Source: Paenibacillus algorifonticola
GTDB taxonomy: Bacteria > Bacillota > Bacilli > Paenibacillales > Paenibacillaceae
Length of the DNA: 64,000 nt
Reading direction: 5' to 3'
Assembly: GCF_000971975.1 (NCBI RefSeq)
Contig: NZ_KQ040783.1
Location: forward strand, 53,686-117,685
A program made the translations under genes and the position numbers. Below the pieces are notes generated by a model. The model saw nothing but the letters and a program-made list of their open reading frames with translations, made no database searches and was not told the DNA's origin. This document shows, piece after piece, positions 25,456 to 34,179 of this stretch; the first letter of the stretch is position 1; each line of letters opens with the position of its first letter.

Positions 25456-25948
25456 CAAGGTGAAACGGCTATCGCCGTCCTTTGGCGGCACGGCGCGTTT
25501 CAGCCCGAGAAATATAGTGAAAGGATGAGAAAATCATATCCTTTCCTATATTTCAAGGTGAAACGGCTATCGCCGTCCTTTGGCGGCGCGGCGCGTTTCA
25601 GTCCGAGAAATATAGAGAAAGGATAGAACCATCATATCCTTTCCTATATTTCAAGGTGAAACGGCTGTCGCCGTCCTTTGGCGGCGCGGCGCGTTTCAGT
25701 CCGAGAAATATAGAGAAAGGATGAGAAAATCATATACTTTCCTATATTTCAAGGTGAAACGGCTGTCGCCGTCCTTTGGCGGCGCGGCGCGTTTCAGTCC
25801 GAGAAATATAGTGAAAGGATAGAACCATCATATCCTTTCCTATATTTCAAGGTGAACGGCTATCGCCGTCCTTTGGCGGCGCGGCGCGTTTCAGTCCGAG
25901 AAATATAGAGAAAGGATAGAACCATCATATCCTTTCCTATATTTCAAG
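25456..25948 (+). repeat. Tandem array of five 98-bp double-hairpin units
   Basis: Units start at 25456, 25554, 25652, 25750 and 25848; the period is 98 bases, with a single-base deletion in the last unit. Each has hairpin 1 (arms TGAAACG and CGTTTCA around CGCCGTCCTTTGGCGGCG) and hairpin 2 (arms GAAATATAG and CTATATTTC, inner arms AAAGGAT and ATCCTTT). Differences between units are a few substitutions, for example GGCTATCG versus GGCTGTCG. No conserved frame is present. The array fills the 25298-26010 gap upstream of the threonine dehydratase gene and is related to the dispersed copies at 12842 and 52306. Confidence 0.9.
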
Positions 25949-26010
25949 AATACGCATGAATGCGCGTTCGGAAGCTTTCGCAAAATGTTAATCCCGGAAG
26001 GTGGCTGCAC

Positions 26011-27279
26011 ATGGAATATTTATCATCACATTCGCCTAGAGTTGGGCTTGAAGACATTGTTCACGCTCAAATGCATTTGAAAGACGTCATTCTCCGCACG
26101 CCGTTGCAATATAATCGCGTGCTCTCCGAGCGCTACGGCTGCAACGTCCTGCTGAAGCGCGAGGACCTGCAAATTGTGCGCTCCTTTAAAATCCGCGGCG
26201 CCTATCATCTTATGCGTTCCCTTCCGCCAGAGCGGCTTGCCGCTGGCGTCGTCTGCGCAAGCGCAGGCAATCATGCGCAGGGCGTTGCCTACTCCTGCCA
26301 TGCGCTCGGCATCCCAGGCAAAATCTATATGCCCAGCACAACGCCGCGCCAGAAGGTGAACCAAGTGTCCTTCTTCGGCGGCGACAGTGTCGAGGTTATT
26401 CTGACTGGCGACACCTTTGATGATGCTTATGCAGAAGCCATCAAGGAGAGCGAGCGCAGCGGCACCGCTTTTGTTCATCCTTTTGACGATTTGAAAATTA
26501 TTGCCGGCAATGGCACGGTCGGACAAGAGCTGATGGAAGCGTCGGATACGGTACCGGATTTTGTGTTTGTGACAGTAGGCGGCGGCGGCCTTGCGGCTGG
26601 CGTTGCTTCTTATGTCAAAGCTATTTCACCGGAAACGAAAGTGATTGGCGTAGAACCGGAAGGAGCTCAGTCGCTGCGCGAATCGCTCGATGCCGGGGAA
26701 GTCGTTACGCTTGAGCATATCGACAAATTCGTCGATGGCGCTGCGGTGAAGCGGATTGGCAAGCTGACGTTTGCGATTTGTCGCGAATTGCTCGATGATA
26801 CCGTGCCTGTTCCCGAGGGCAAAATTTGTACGACCATGCTTGATCTCTACAATGAAAATGCGATTGTAGCGGAGCCAGCCGGCGCGCTGCCCATTGCTGC
26901 GCTTGACATGTTTAGGGATCAAATTGCCGGAAAAACAGTCGTATGCGTCATTAGCGGCGGAAATAATGATATTGACCGCATGCAGGAAATTAAGGAGCGG
27001 TCACTCATTTATGAGGGATACAAACATTATTTCATGCTAAATTTCCCGCAGCGCGCGGGTGCGCTGCGAGAATTTCTCGATGATGTGCTCGGTCCGACCG
27101 ATGACATCACCCGCTTCGAGTATACGAAAAAACACAATAAGGACAACGGCCCGTCACTCGTCGGCATTGAGCTTAAGCACCGCGAGGACTATGAACCCTT
27201 GATCAGCCGCATGCAGATGAAAGGCTACTCCTTCATCGAGCTGAACAAAGACCCTGTGCTGTTCAATTTATTAATTTGA
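26011..27279 (+). CDS. ilvA: Threonine dehydratase (biosynthetic, short ACT form)
   Basis: The ATG at 26011 follows GGAAGGTGG and is preferred over an earlier ATG at 25960. The 422-residue enzyme has the PLP lysine in RSFKIRGAY, the Ser/Gly substrate loop SAGNHAQGVA, the phosphate-binding GGGGLAAG and a C-terminal single ACT-like regulatory domain from about residue 330 (YFMLNFPQRAGALREFLDD). It converts threonine to 2-oxobutanoate for isoleucine synthesis and should be subject to isoleucine feedback. It is monocistronic, directly downstream of the 98-bp tandem array, and converges on the aldo/keto reductase gene. No T-box leader was seen. Confidence 0.93.
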   Translation: MEYLSSHSPRVGLEDIVHAQMHLKDVILRTPLQYNRVLSERYGCNVLLKREDLQIVRSFKIRGAYHLMRSLPPERLAAGVVCASAGNHAQGVAYSCHALGIPGKIYMPSTTPRQKVNQVSFFGGDSVEVILTGDTFDDAYAEAIKESERSGTAFVHPFDDLKIIAGNGTVGQELMEASDTVPDFVFVTVGGGGLAAGVASYVKAISPETKVIGVEPEGAQSLRESLDAGEVVTLEHIDKFVDGAAVKRIGKLTFAICRELLDDTVPVPEGKICTTMLDLYNENAIVAEPAGALPIAALDMFRDQIAGKTVVCVISGGNNDIDRMQEIKERSLIYEGYKHYFMLNFPQRAGALREFLDDVLGPTDDITRFEYTKKHNKDNGPSLVGIELKHREDYEPLISRMQMKGYSFIELNKDPVLFNLLI

Positions 27280-27301
27280 CGAATGGCTATTATTTCACCA
27301 A

Positions 27302-28279
27302 TTACCACGCATAAGCTTTAGGTGCGTCGCCGCCCGGCCCTGGGAAAATCTCATCGATACGGGCGAGCGCCGCGCTATCCAGCTTCAGCTCAACCGCACG
27401 AAGCGAGCGCTCGAATTGCTCCAGCGTGCGCACCCCAATAATCGGAGCCGTAACCGTGGGATTCTCCAGCAGCCATGCGAGCGATACGAGATCCTCAGGC
27501 TCACCCAGCTCATCGCAAAGCTTGCCATATTCGTCCAGCTGCACGCGATGCTTGTCCAGACGCTTGGTGTCGCCACTGCGGCGTCCGCCATTATCCCGGC
27601 GGTGATTGCCCGCAAGCAGCCCGCCATCCAGTGGACTCCACGGAATAACGCCAAGACCGAGCGCCTTCGATGCAGGAAGCACTTCCAGCTCCGGCAAACG
27701 GCACAGCAAATTATATTTGTGCTGCTCGGATACGAGCCCTAAAATCCCTCTCGCTTTTGCTTCGCCCTGTGCTACAGCAATATCCCATCCAGCAAAGTTG
27801 CTGGAGCCGACATACCCGATTTTGCCTTGCGAGACCGCCGTTTCAAAGGCGCTCCACAGTTCATTCCAATGGACGTTCCGATCCACATGATGCATCTGAT
27901 ACAGCTCAATATGATCCGTCTGCAGACGGCGCAGCGAGCCTTCCAGATGGCGGCGGATTTTATAAGCGGACAAGCCGGCTTCACGGTTCGGGCCGTCATG
28001 TTCATCAAACATATCGCCATATACTTTGGTCGCAAGCACGGTACGCTCACGGCGTCCGCCGCCTTGACTGAACCATTTGCCGATTATTTCCTCTGTACGT
28101 CCGGAGTTTTCGCCCCAGCCATAAATGTTTGCCGTATCAATAAAGTTAATCCCCGCATCCAGCGCGGCATCCAAAATCCGGAACGCTTCCTTCTCATCTG
28201 TATCCACACCAAAATTCATGGTACCAAGGCATAAGCGGCTAACGCGCAAACCCGACTGACCCAAATAAGTGTACTGCAT
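27302..28279 (-). CDS. Aldo/keto reductase
   Basis: This 325-residue NADPH-dependent TIM-barrel oxidoreductase has the catalytic tetrad blocks DTANIYG (Asp and Tyr), ATKVYG (Lys) and QMHHVDRNV (His), and a C-terminal cofactor loop with APIIGVRTLEQF. The N-terminus MQYTYLGQSGLRVSRLCLGT is typical of the YajO/YhdN-like group. Substrate unknown. It converges with ilvA with 22 bases between stops and has no operon partner. Confidence 0.92.
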   Translation of the reverse strand: MQYTYLGQSGLRVSRLCLGTMNFGVDTDEKEAFRILDAALDAGINFIDTANIYGWGENSGRTEEIIGKWFSQGGGRRERTVLATKVYGDMFDEHDGPNREAGLSAYKIRRHLEGSLRRLQTDHIELYQMHHVDRNVHWNELWSAFETAVSQGKIGYVGSSNFAGWDIAVAQGEAKARGILGLVSEQHKYNLLCRLPELEVLPASKALGLGVIPWSPLDGGLLAGNHRRDNGGRRSGDTKRLDKHRVQLDEYGKLCDELGEPEDLVSLAWLLENPTVTAPIIGVRTLEQFERSLRAVELKLDSAALARIDEIFPGPGGDAPKAYAW

Positions 28280-28497
28280 AAAAGAAAGTCACTCCTTCAA
28301 TATTTTTTTGATTGCCATACCCTTCCTATTATACCTTATCGAAAGTCCGCAACCAACTTGTATGCGTATGCAAACCAGCTGTCCCCTAGTGAGGGCAATA
28401 GGCCGATTATGGGTAAATTTTTGTTACACAGGTGAAAATAAACTCATCATTTGCGACAACGGCAGTTGAATTCGCGTTTACAAGAAAGGGTGATGGA

Positions 28498-30519
28498 ATG
28501 GCTTTATTTTCTTCCATATTCATTTTGCTTGCTTTGATCGGGCTGTCCAACATCATCAATCGGCATCTTCCCGTTGTTCCCGTACCGCTTATCCAAATTG
28601 CGCTTGGCATTGCGATTACCCTTATTCCGTCTGGCGTCCATCTGGCGCTGGAGCCTGAGCTATTTTTTATATTATTCGTAGCACCGCTATTGTATAACGA
28701 TGGCAAGCATACGCCGCGCAATGAATTATGGAGGCTTCGCGCCCCGATTTTCCTGCTCGCAGTCGGCCTTGTGTTCGTCACCGTGTTTCTTATCGGCTAT
28801 GCGATCCATTTTATGATTCCATCCATTCCGCTGCCGGCAGCGTTCGGGCTTGCTGCCCTGCTCTCGCCTACCGATGCCGTAGCGGTCAATGCTTTAGCAG
28901 GGCGGGTTCATCTGCCCAAGAGCCTGCGGCATTTGCTGGAGGGGGAAGCGTTGATGAATGACGCCTCCGGACTCGTGGCCTTTAAATTTGCGATGGCGGC
29001 TGCGCTAACCGGCACTTTCTCCTTGACGAAAGCAAGCATCAGCTTTGTCGTAATTGCGACTGGAGGCCTTGCGGTCGGCTGCGTGCTGGCCTTCCTGATT
29101 ACAGGACTTCGCGCTGTTTTGCGCAGGTCTGGTCTGGAAGATCCAACGCTGCATATGCTTATTCATATGCTCACGCCATTTGCCCTTTATTTGACCGGCG
29201 AGCATCTTGGGGTATCCGGTATTTTGGCGGCAGTAGCCGGAGGCGTCGTCCATGCTGTTGAACGCGATGAATACGATAAGGCGCGGGCCCGGAACGATGA
29301 GGTGCCTGACCATACATGGGCGGTTATTTTGTACATATTGAATGGGCTCGTTTTTGTCATTTTGGGACTGCAAATACCTGTCGTCTTCAGCACCGTTTTC
29401 GATAATCCTGCGATTAACTCGCTTCAGGTAACGGGTTATGCATGCTTCATTTTCGTTCTGCTGCTGCTTCTGCGGTTTTTGTGGACGTACGCTTTTTCAA
29501 GAGGGGGCCGCCTATTCGGCTCTGAGCAGCAGCGTGAGAAGCTGCCGTTCAAAATATTAGCCATGACCTCGCTTTCTGGCGTACGCGGCGCCATTACGCT
29601 TGCTGGCGCCTTCTCCATTCCGCTGTTCCTAGCCGATGGGAATCCGTTTCCAGAGCGGAATGTCATCATTTTTCTCGCGACTGCGGTTATTCTGTTATCG
29701 CTGCTTGTCGCGAGCACCGTACTTCCGCTTCTGGCAAGCAGCAGCGATACGGGCAATGAATCAAAACGGACGGAGAAAGAGCGCCAAGGGCAGCTCAAGA
29801 TAATGAATGCGGCCATTGAAGCCATCCACCAAGCGGCGAGCAAGGAAAATGAAGCGGAAACGGCTGCCGTCCTTGCCGAATATGAGCGTTGGTTCCGCAT
29901 GCTGGAGCTTCAGAAGCCCAAGCTGACAACGAAACAAGCGGATGAGGGGATTATTGATCTACGATTTGAAGCGTTCCGCATGGAGCGGGAGGCCGCCCTC
30001 CGCATGCTGGCACGGAATGAAATCAGCGAGCCGCAGTTCGAACTGTTCAAGCAAAGCCTGGAGCAGCTTGAGCAGATGCTGGCAGGGCGTCGAGGCTTTT
30101 GGCCGATTATTATGAAAAAGCTGATGAAGCTCCTGCTGGAGATGCTATCCCTCAAAAAAACCAAATCGCCTGTTAAGCTGGGGCAAGCCGATCGCGAGGC
30201 GCTGAGAAGAATGAAGTTGCGAGCCTGCAATGCAGTGATCGACTCCTTTGATCAACGGCTGGACGAGCCCGGTTCGGAGGAACGAAGCGAGTTGATCAGC
30301 CATTATCATTTTATAAAGGAAAAGCTTCAACAACCGATATCGCCGAAAAAGAATGGAGGCGACGCCGACGTGCAGCGCGATTTGCATTGGGTTGCCATTC
30401 AGGCGGAGCGAGTCGAGGTGCAAAGCTTGTATGAGCGCGGCGAAATCAATCGGGACATTGCCAATAAGCTGAGGCAGTTTATCCGCAACCGCGAGGCGTC
30501 TATTTTGGAGCAAGGGTAA
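28498..30519 (+). CDS. Na+/H+ antiporter, CPA1 (NhaP-like) family
   Basis: The ATG at 28498 follows GAAAGGGTGATGGA and is preferred over 28432. The 673-residue protein has about 12 membrane helices (residues 1-430) with the CPA1 transport motifs ALLSPTDAVAV and EGEALMNDASGLVAF, which hold the conserved Asp residues of the ion site. GVRGAITLAGAFSIP is also typical. A cytoplasmic, highly charged helical tail of about 240 residues follows. It expels sodium in exchange for protons at the cell membrane. Confidence 0.92.
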   Translation: MALFSSIFILLALIGLSNIINRHLPVVPVPLIQIALGIAITLIPSGVHLALEPELFFILFVAPLLYNDGKHTPRNELWRLRAPIFLLAVGLVFVTVFLIGYAIHFMIPSIPLPAAFGLAALLSPTDAVAVNALAGRVHLPKSLRHLLEGEALMNDASGLVAFKFAMAAALTGTFSLTKASISFVVIATGGLAVGCVLAFLITGLRAVLRRSGLEDPTLHMLIHMLTPFALYLTGEHLGVSGILAAVAGGVVHAVERDEYDKARARNDEVPDHTWAVILYILNGLVFVILGLQIPVVFSTVFDNPAINSLQVTGYACFIFVLLLLLRFLWTYAFSRGGRLFGSEQQREKLPFKILAMTSLSGVRGAITLAGAFSIPLFLADGNPFPERNVIIFLATAVILLSLLVASTVLPLLASSSDTGNESKRTEKERQGQLKIMNAAIEAIHQAASKENEAETAAVLAEYERWFRMLELQKPKLTTKQADEGIIDLRFEAFRMEREAALRMLARNEISEPQFELFKQSLEQLEQMLAGRRGFWPIIMKKLMKLLLEMLSLKKTKSPVKLGQADREALRRMKLRACNAVIDSFDQRLDEPGSEERSELISHYHFIKEKLQQPISPKKNGGDADVQRDLHWVAIQAERVEVQSLYERGEINRDIANKLRQFIRNREASILEQG

Positions 30520-30650
30520 CAAGTCGGCAGGGCGGGCTTATTTCACATGCGTGAGCTTGGCATCTGCCCCTATTTTCTGGTATTGTTTAAGCCATACGAT
30601 GTCTCTTTGAGCTTCTGATATTTCGATCAAGTGAGTGAGGGTGTTAACGT

Positions 30651-31253
30651 ATGGCGCTGCTGCAAAATTGGATTGAACAACTAAAGCATATGGATCTGGA
30701 GCATCTGCAGCGCACGCTGGAAAGCTATCGGGAATTCGGCCCGCTGCTTGGCATCCTTTTGCCTTTGCTGGAAGCATTTCTTCCCTTTCTCCCTCTGCTG
30801 GCGATTGTGGCGGCGAATGCGAATATTTTCGGCTTGTGGTTCGGCTTTCTGTTTTCCTGGATCGGCGTTTCTGCTGGGGCCATCGGCGTCTTCTGGGCCG
30901 TGCGCAAGCTTGGGAAAAATGTAAAAGCCAAGGTCGAGCGGCGCTTCCCGAAATCCGGGCGGTTCTTCGAATGGATTGAGCATCGTGGCTTTACGCCGCT
31001 GTTCCTGCTCGCCTGCTTTCCATTCTCGCCGTCCTCGCTCATTAACATTGTGTCGGGCTTAAGCGCCGTGCCATTCCGCACCTTCATCATCGCAACTGTT
31101 CTCGGCAAGGCGGTCATGATTTTATGCGTGTCGCTGCTCAGCTTTGATATTGGAAATTTCGCGCATGAGCCCTGGCGCATCGTCGTTGCGTGCATCGTCA
31201 TCGTTCTGATGTGGTTCGGTGGCAAGCGGCTGGAAAAACGTTATATCCATTAG
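30651..31253 (+). CDS. TVP38/TMEM64 (SNARE-associated/DedA-like) membrane protein
   Basis: This 200-residue membrane protein has about five hydrophobic segments and the family pattern FPFSPSSLINIVSGLSAVPF followed by GKAVM. The conserved VRKLGKN loop and re-entrant-like LLPLLEAFLPFLPL are also present. TVP38/DedA proteins are thought to move lipid carriers or maintain proton-motive force; the substrate here is unknown. The RBS is GAGGGTG. It follows the antiporter gene by 131 bases and may be independent. Confidence 0.85.
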   Translation: MALLQNWIEQLKHMDLEHLQRTLESYREFGPLLGILLPLLEAFLPFLPLLAIVAANANIFGLWFGFLFSWIGVSAGAIGVFWAVRKLGKNVKAKVERRFPKSGRFFEWIEHRGFTPLFLLACFPFSPSSLINIVSGLSAVPFRTFIIATVLGKAVMILCVSLLSFDIGNFAHEPWRIVVACIVIVLMWFGGKRLEKRYIH

Positions 31254-31344
31254 CACTCATACATATTCCCTTTTGAGGCATGCTATAGCAGAATGACCCG
31301 CCGTCATGTTGGACGGACTATGCACGCCAGGAAAGGGAGATACG

Positions 31345-31656
31345 ATGAACGAACAGCAGTTGGACCAGGAGCAGCAGCATCAATACAACGAGATGAAGCC
31401 GATGTCGGGCGAGCCTGTAGAAGTGGCGGGTGTATACCGCAACGAGTGGAATCGTGAAGAGAAACTGGAGCGCGGCGAGGTGTTTCCAGCCGATCCCCAG
31501 ATGGGAACGGCAACTTGGCGGCTGGTGGAGCTGGACTTCGACAACCATCATGAAGGGCGGACCGATCCGCGCCTCATCCCCAAAGACGATGACAACGATC
31601 CCGAAGCCCATATGCAGCATCCAAGACGCCATAAGGGCAGCAATAAGACGCAATAG
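31345..31656 (+). CDS. Small acidic hypothetical protein
   Basis: The ATG at 31345 follows AAAGGGAGATACG; an earlier ATG at 31306 lacks such a signal. The 103-residue product is hydrophilic, rich in Gln, Glu, Asp and Pro, with a Gln-rich start (MNEQQLDQEQQHQYNEM) and a central conserved-looking stretch VAGVYRNEWNREEKLERGEV then FPADPQMGTATWRLVE. This middle part recalls short YjzC-like domains of Bacilli but identity is uncertain. There is no signal peptide. It ends just before a bidirectional terminator. Confidence 0.65.
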   Translation: MNEQQLDQEQQHQYNEMKPMSGEPVEVAGVYRNEWNREEKLERGEVFPADPQMGTATWRLVELDFDNHHEGRTDPRLIPKDDDNDPEAHMQHPRRHKGSNKTQ

Positions 31657-31706
31657 CGTGCAGATTGACTTGCGAACAGCTAGGTGAAAAATAATAAAGC
31701 ATAAGA

Positions 31707-31758
31707 AACCGCCTCTTCGTCAAATGAACGATCATTTGAAAAGAGACGGTTTTTTTGC
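31707..31758. terminator. Bidirectional terminator between convergent genes
   Basis: AAACCGCCTCTT with TCAAATG forms a long stem with CATTTGA and AAGAGACGGTTT around ACGAT, followed by TTTTTTT on the plus strand. It separates the small acidic protein gene (ends 31656) from the convergent exporter gene (ends 31782). Confidence 0.85.
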
Positions 31759-31781
31759 ACCAGTCTTCCTACATCTGCATG

Positions 31782-32867
31782 TTATTCCTGTGCGCTAACC
31801 TTTGCCTCTCTGCCACTCGAATTCGTCTCCGCCTTCCATTCCTCAGGCGACATGCCGCGCTGCTGGACCTGATCTACCAGTTTCTCCAGCCTCCGCAGAT
31901 GATAGGCATATTCGAAAATAGCCGACGCGACGAACACAAGTCGCTTATGCTCGTCCCGCCCCTCCCGGAAATAATCCGTCAGGTCGGTAATCAAGCGGGC
32001 TTCACGTTCTTCCTCTGGCTCGAAGCTCAGGTTCGGCTTCATCTTGCCTTCTATTTTCAGCAAAATCGATTCGTGGTATTTGGTCAGCTCCTCAATCTGG
32101 TGATCGAAGCGCTGCGCCCATTTCCCGGCACCGGCGGCGGCAAAATAATGCTCCTCCACAACCTCAAGCAGATCAACGCCCTTTTGCAGCGCCTTGATCG
32201 TCTGCTTGGAGACGAGCAGCTGCCTGGCATGGCTTTTTTTCGTTTGGGCGAGTACTTTGCGCTCTTCCTCAAACAACGTGTAGCGATCCTCCAGCTTGCG
32301 CACCGTCACATGCAAGGTCTCCTTCTCCTGCCGAAACACGCTTTCCTTCATTTCGTTGGAAACGGCGGTTCGCAGCAGCAAAGACATTTGCCCGTAGGCG
32401 AGATGCACCTGTTCTGTAAATTGCTTGCGCGGGCGTGGAGGAAATACGAGAACATTGATCGTAAAAGCAGCCCCCATACCGGTAAGCACCATTAAAAATC
32501 GTTGCAGCGCCACATCTAATCCTTGTCCATGCGCTTCCATAATAGCAATAACCATGACGAGGGTCACTCCGATGGTCGCTTCCATTTTCAGCCGAATACA
32601 AATGAGGATAACGGCGATACAGACGAGGCCCACCGCAATCGGCGTATGTCCGAATACCTTCATCGCAGCAAGCGCAATACCTGCGCCAAGCAGGTTGGTC
32701 TGAACTTGATCGAGAATTTGCTGCCAGGAACGGTAGATGGAAGGCTGAATCGTCAATATGGCGGCGACTGCCGTAATGAGGCTGGACGGGAAGCCGAAAA
32801 ACTGGCTAAGAAAAATCGCCAGCGCAACGGACAATCCGGTCTTCAGCACGCGGGCTCCAATATTCAT
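31782..32867 (-). CDS. Aromatic acid exporter-like (FUSC/ArAE) membrane protein
   Basis: The start is the ATG at 32867, giving 361 residues and a four-base ATGA overlap with the gene upstream; a longer frame to 32927 would run into that gene. There are about five or six membrane helices in the first 150 residues (TGLSVALAIFLSQFFGFPSS is the family N-terminus), then a helical cytoplasmic half as in the YqjA/DUF939 group. Such proteins are assigned as aromatic acid or amphiphile exporters mostly by homology. Translational coupling to the AlkC-like repair gene is notable. Confidence 0.85.
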   Translation of the reverse strand: MNIGARVLKTGLSVALAIFLSQFFGFPSSLITAVAAILTIQPSIYRSWQQILDQVQTNLLGAGIALAAMKVFGHTPIAVGLVCIAVILICIRLKMEATIGVTLVMVIAIMEAHGQGLDVALQRFLMVLTGMGAAFTINVLVFPPRPRKQFTEQVHLAYGQMSLLLRTAVSNEMKESVFRQEKETLHVTVRKLEDRYTLFEEERKVLAQTKKSHARQLLVSKQTIKALQKGVDLLEVVEEHYFAAAGAGKWAQRFDHQIEELTKYHESILLKIEGKMKPNLSFEPEEEREARLITDLTDYFREGRDEHKRLVFVASAIFEYAYHLRRLEKLVDQVQQRGMSPEEWKAETNSSGREAKVSAQE

Positions 32868-34003
32868 TTGCTGCGCGCCTCCTCCAGCTTCAGCTCCGTC
32901 TCCGCTGCCTGCACGCCATTCACCCATAGCGTAATGCGGTGAAGTCCCGGGTAATGCTTGCGCGTCGTCAAGTCGGCGAAGCGGTGCACACGCGACAGCG
33001 TGACTTCCGCTCCTCCCCCATACTCGCGGTCAGACAGCAAGAAACGCTTCTGCGAAGGCTTGCCCGAGGCTTTAATAAAATCAATGCCGTATTCGATTCG
33101 CAGCTTGAGCGCGTCTCCATCCCGCAGCTTCATCACGCAGCTAAACCGTGCTTCGTCGCCAATATGCAGGGCCTCAGGTACTGCCCGAAGCTCGGCATGC
33201 ACCGTCAATGAAGCGCCGCTCTCTCCGTTCTCGCCTGCTTCGCTTTCTCCGGCAGCATAGCCGAACAGCTCCATCAGCGCCGGGTTTGCCTGCTTCACCA
33301 GCGTGCGGCAGCCGCGCCTAATAATCCAGTCTGTCAGCGGATTATCGCCAGACCACTGTTGGGCAAGCGACACGACCACATTGGGATGGTCTTTGGCGAT
33401 GTCATTGAGATTGTTCGCTACGCTTTTGCGGACATACAGTGAAGGATCGGCTTTCAGCTTGTCCAGCAGCGGAAGGATCGGCTGTGGATCGCGCTTGAAC
33501 ATCGGCAGCGCCTGTGCCCAAGGCAGTCGCGGGCGCGTCCCTTCGCTCGCCAGCCGGCGTACATGCTCATCCTCATCATCCGCCCACACCAGCATTTGCC
33601 GCATCATGCGCTCCGGCTCCGCAAGCAGAAATGGACGTACCGCAAACTCCCCCGTTGAATAACGGGTGAACCGCGCAAGCGCCTTCATCGAGCGGTCAAA
33701 ATGCTCCGGTGCCATTCCGTATACTTCCACAAAATCCGGGAAGAAAATATAAGGCAAACCGCGGCACTGCGAGTCAATTTGCATCAGCACATCAAGCGCG
33801 GCCTCGTAATCGCTTGGCAGGAATACGCCGAGCGCTTCGGTAATCCGGCGCGAGCGCGCTTTGAGCGCCAGCTCCTCCCATTCTCCAGCCCTTACTGCCG
33901 CCGCAAAGCCTGCCAAGTCAAAAGTTGGCAAAGCTGTGCGGACAAGCACTCCGAAATTTTCTATGAATAAGCCGTCGTATAAGGCTTTTAGCGGTTCTGC
34001 CAT
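32864..34003 (-). CDS. AlkC-like DNA glycosylase / alkylation repair HEAT protein
   Basis: The ATG at 34003 follows GGAGGAGCTTACA and is preferred over 34027. The 379-residue protein has an alpha-helical HEAT-like repeat domain (residues 1-240; DEHVRRLASEGTRPRLPWA and VRKSVANNLNDIAKDHPN are hallmark stretches of the AlkC/AlkD family) and a C-terminal Ig-like domain (about 265-375). AlkC enzymes excise 3-methyladenine-type lesions without base flipping, and an Ig-like tail is known in some AlkC proteins. The stop overlaps the exporter start. Assignment to AlkC rather than AlkD rests on the WAQALPMF context and the tail. Confidence 0.82.
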   Translation of the reverse strand: MAEPLKALYDGLFIENFGVLVRTALPTFDLAGFAAAVRAGEWEELALKARSRRITEALGVFLPSDYEAALDVLMQIDSQCRGLPYIFFPDFVEVYGMAPEHFDRSMKALARFTRYSTGEFAVRPFLLAEPERMMRQMLVWADDEDEHVRRLASEGTRPRLPWAQALPMFKRDPQPILPLLDKLKADPSLYVRKSVANNLNDIAKDHPNVVVSLAQQWSGDNPLTDWIIRRGCRTLVKQANPALMELFGYAAGESEAGENGESGASLTVHAELRAVPEALHIGDEARFSCVMKLRDGDALKLRIEYGIDFIKASGKPSQKRFLLSDREYGGGAEVTLSRVHRFADLTTRKHYPGLHRITLWVNGVQAAETELKLEEARSK

Positions 34004-34112
34004 TGTAAGCTCCTCCAGTATAATCATTCATGCTCCATCTATTATGCCATAACCCGGAACCGGAAGTAATAGCAACAAATTAAACCGCCTTGCCTTTCTC
34101 TATATTGAAAAA

Positions 34113-34151
34113 CAGCCTGCCTGCCGCGTCTAAAACACGCGGCAGGCAGGC
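34113..34151 (-). terminator. Terminator downstream of spo0M
   Basis: A 16-base stem, AGCCTGCCTGCCGCGT with ACGCGGCAGGCAGGCT, encloses a short CTAAAAC loop. On the minus strand it is followed by GTTTTTC. It lies 29 bases after the spo0M stop. Confidence 0.85.
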
Positions 34152-34179
34152 TGATGCCATTCGGTTCGGCGCTTCTAGG

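Noticed and set aside
25282..25626. 114-codon plus-strand frame between Fur box 2 and the repeat array
   Set aside because: It starts inside the second Fur box, runs into the tandem repeat and has no RBS.
25456..25948. The tandem array as a CRISPR locus
   Set aside because: The whole 98-base period is repeated with no variable spacers, and no cas genes are nearby.
25949..26010. T-box riboswitch in front of ilvA
   Set aside because: The leader between the array and the start codon is only about 60 bases, and no T-box sequence or specifier stem was seen.
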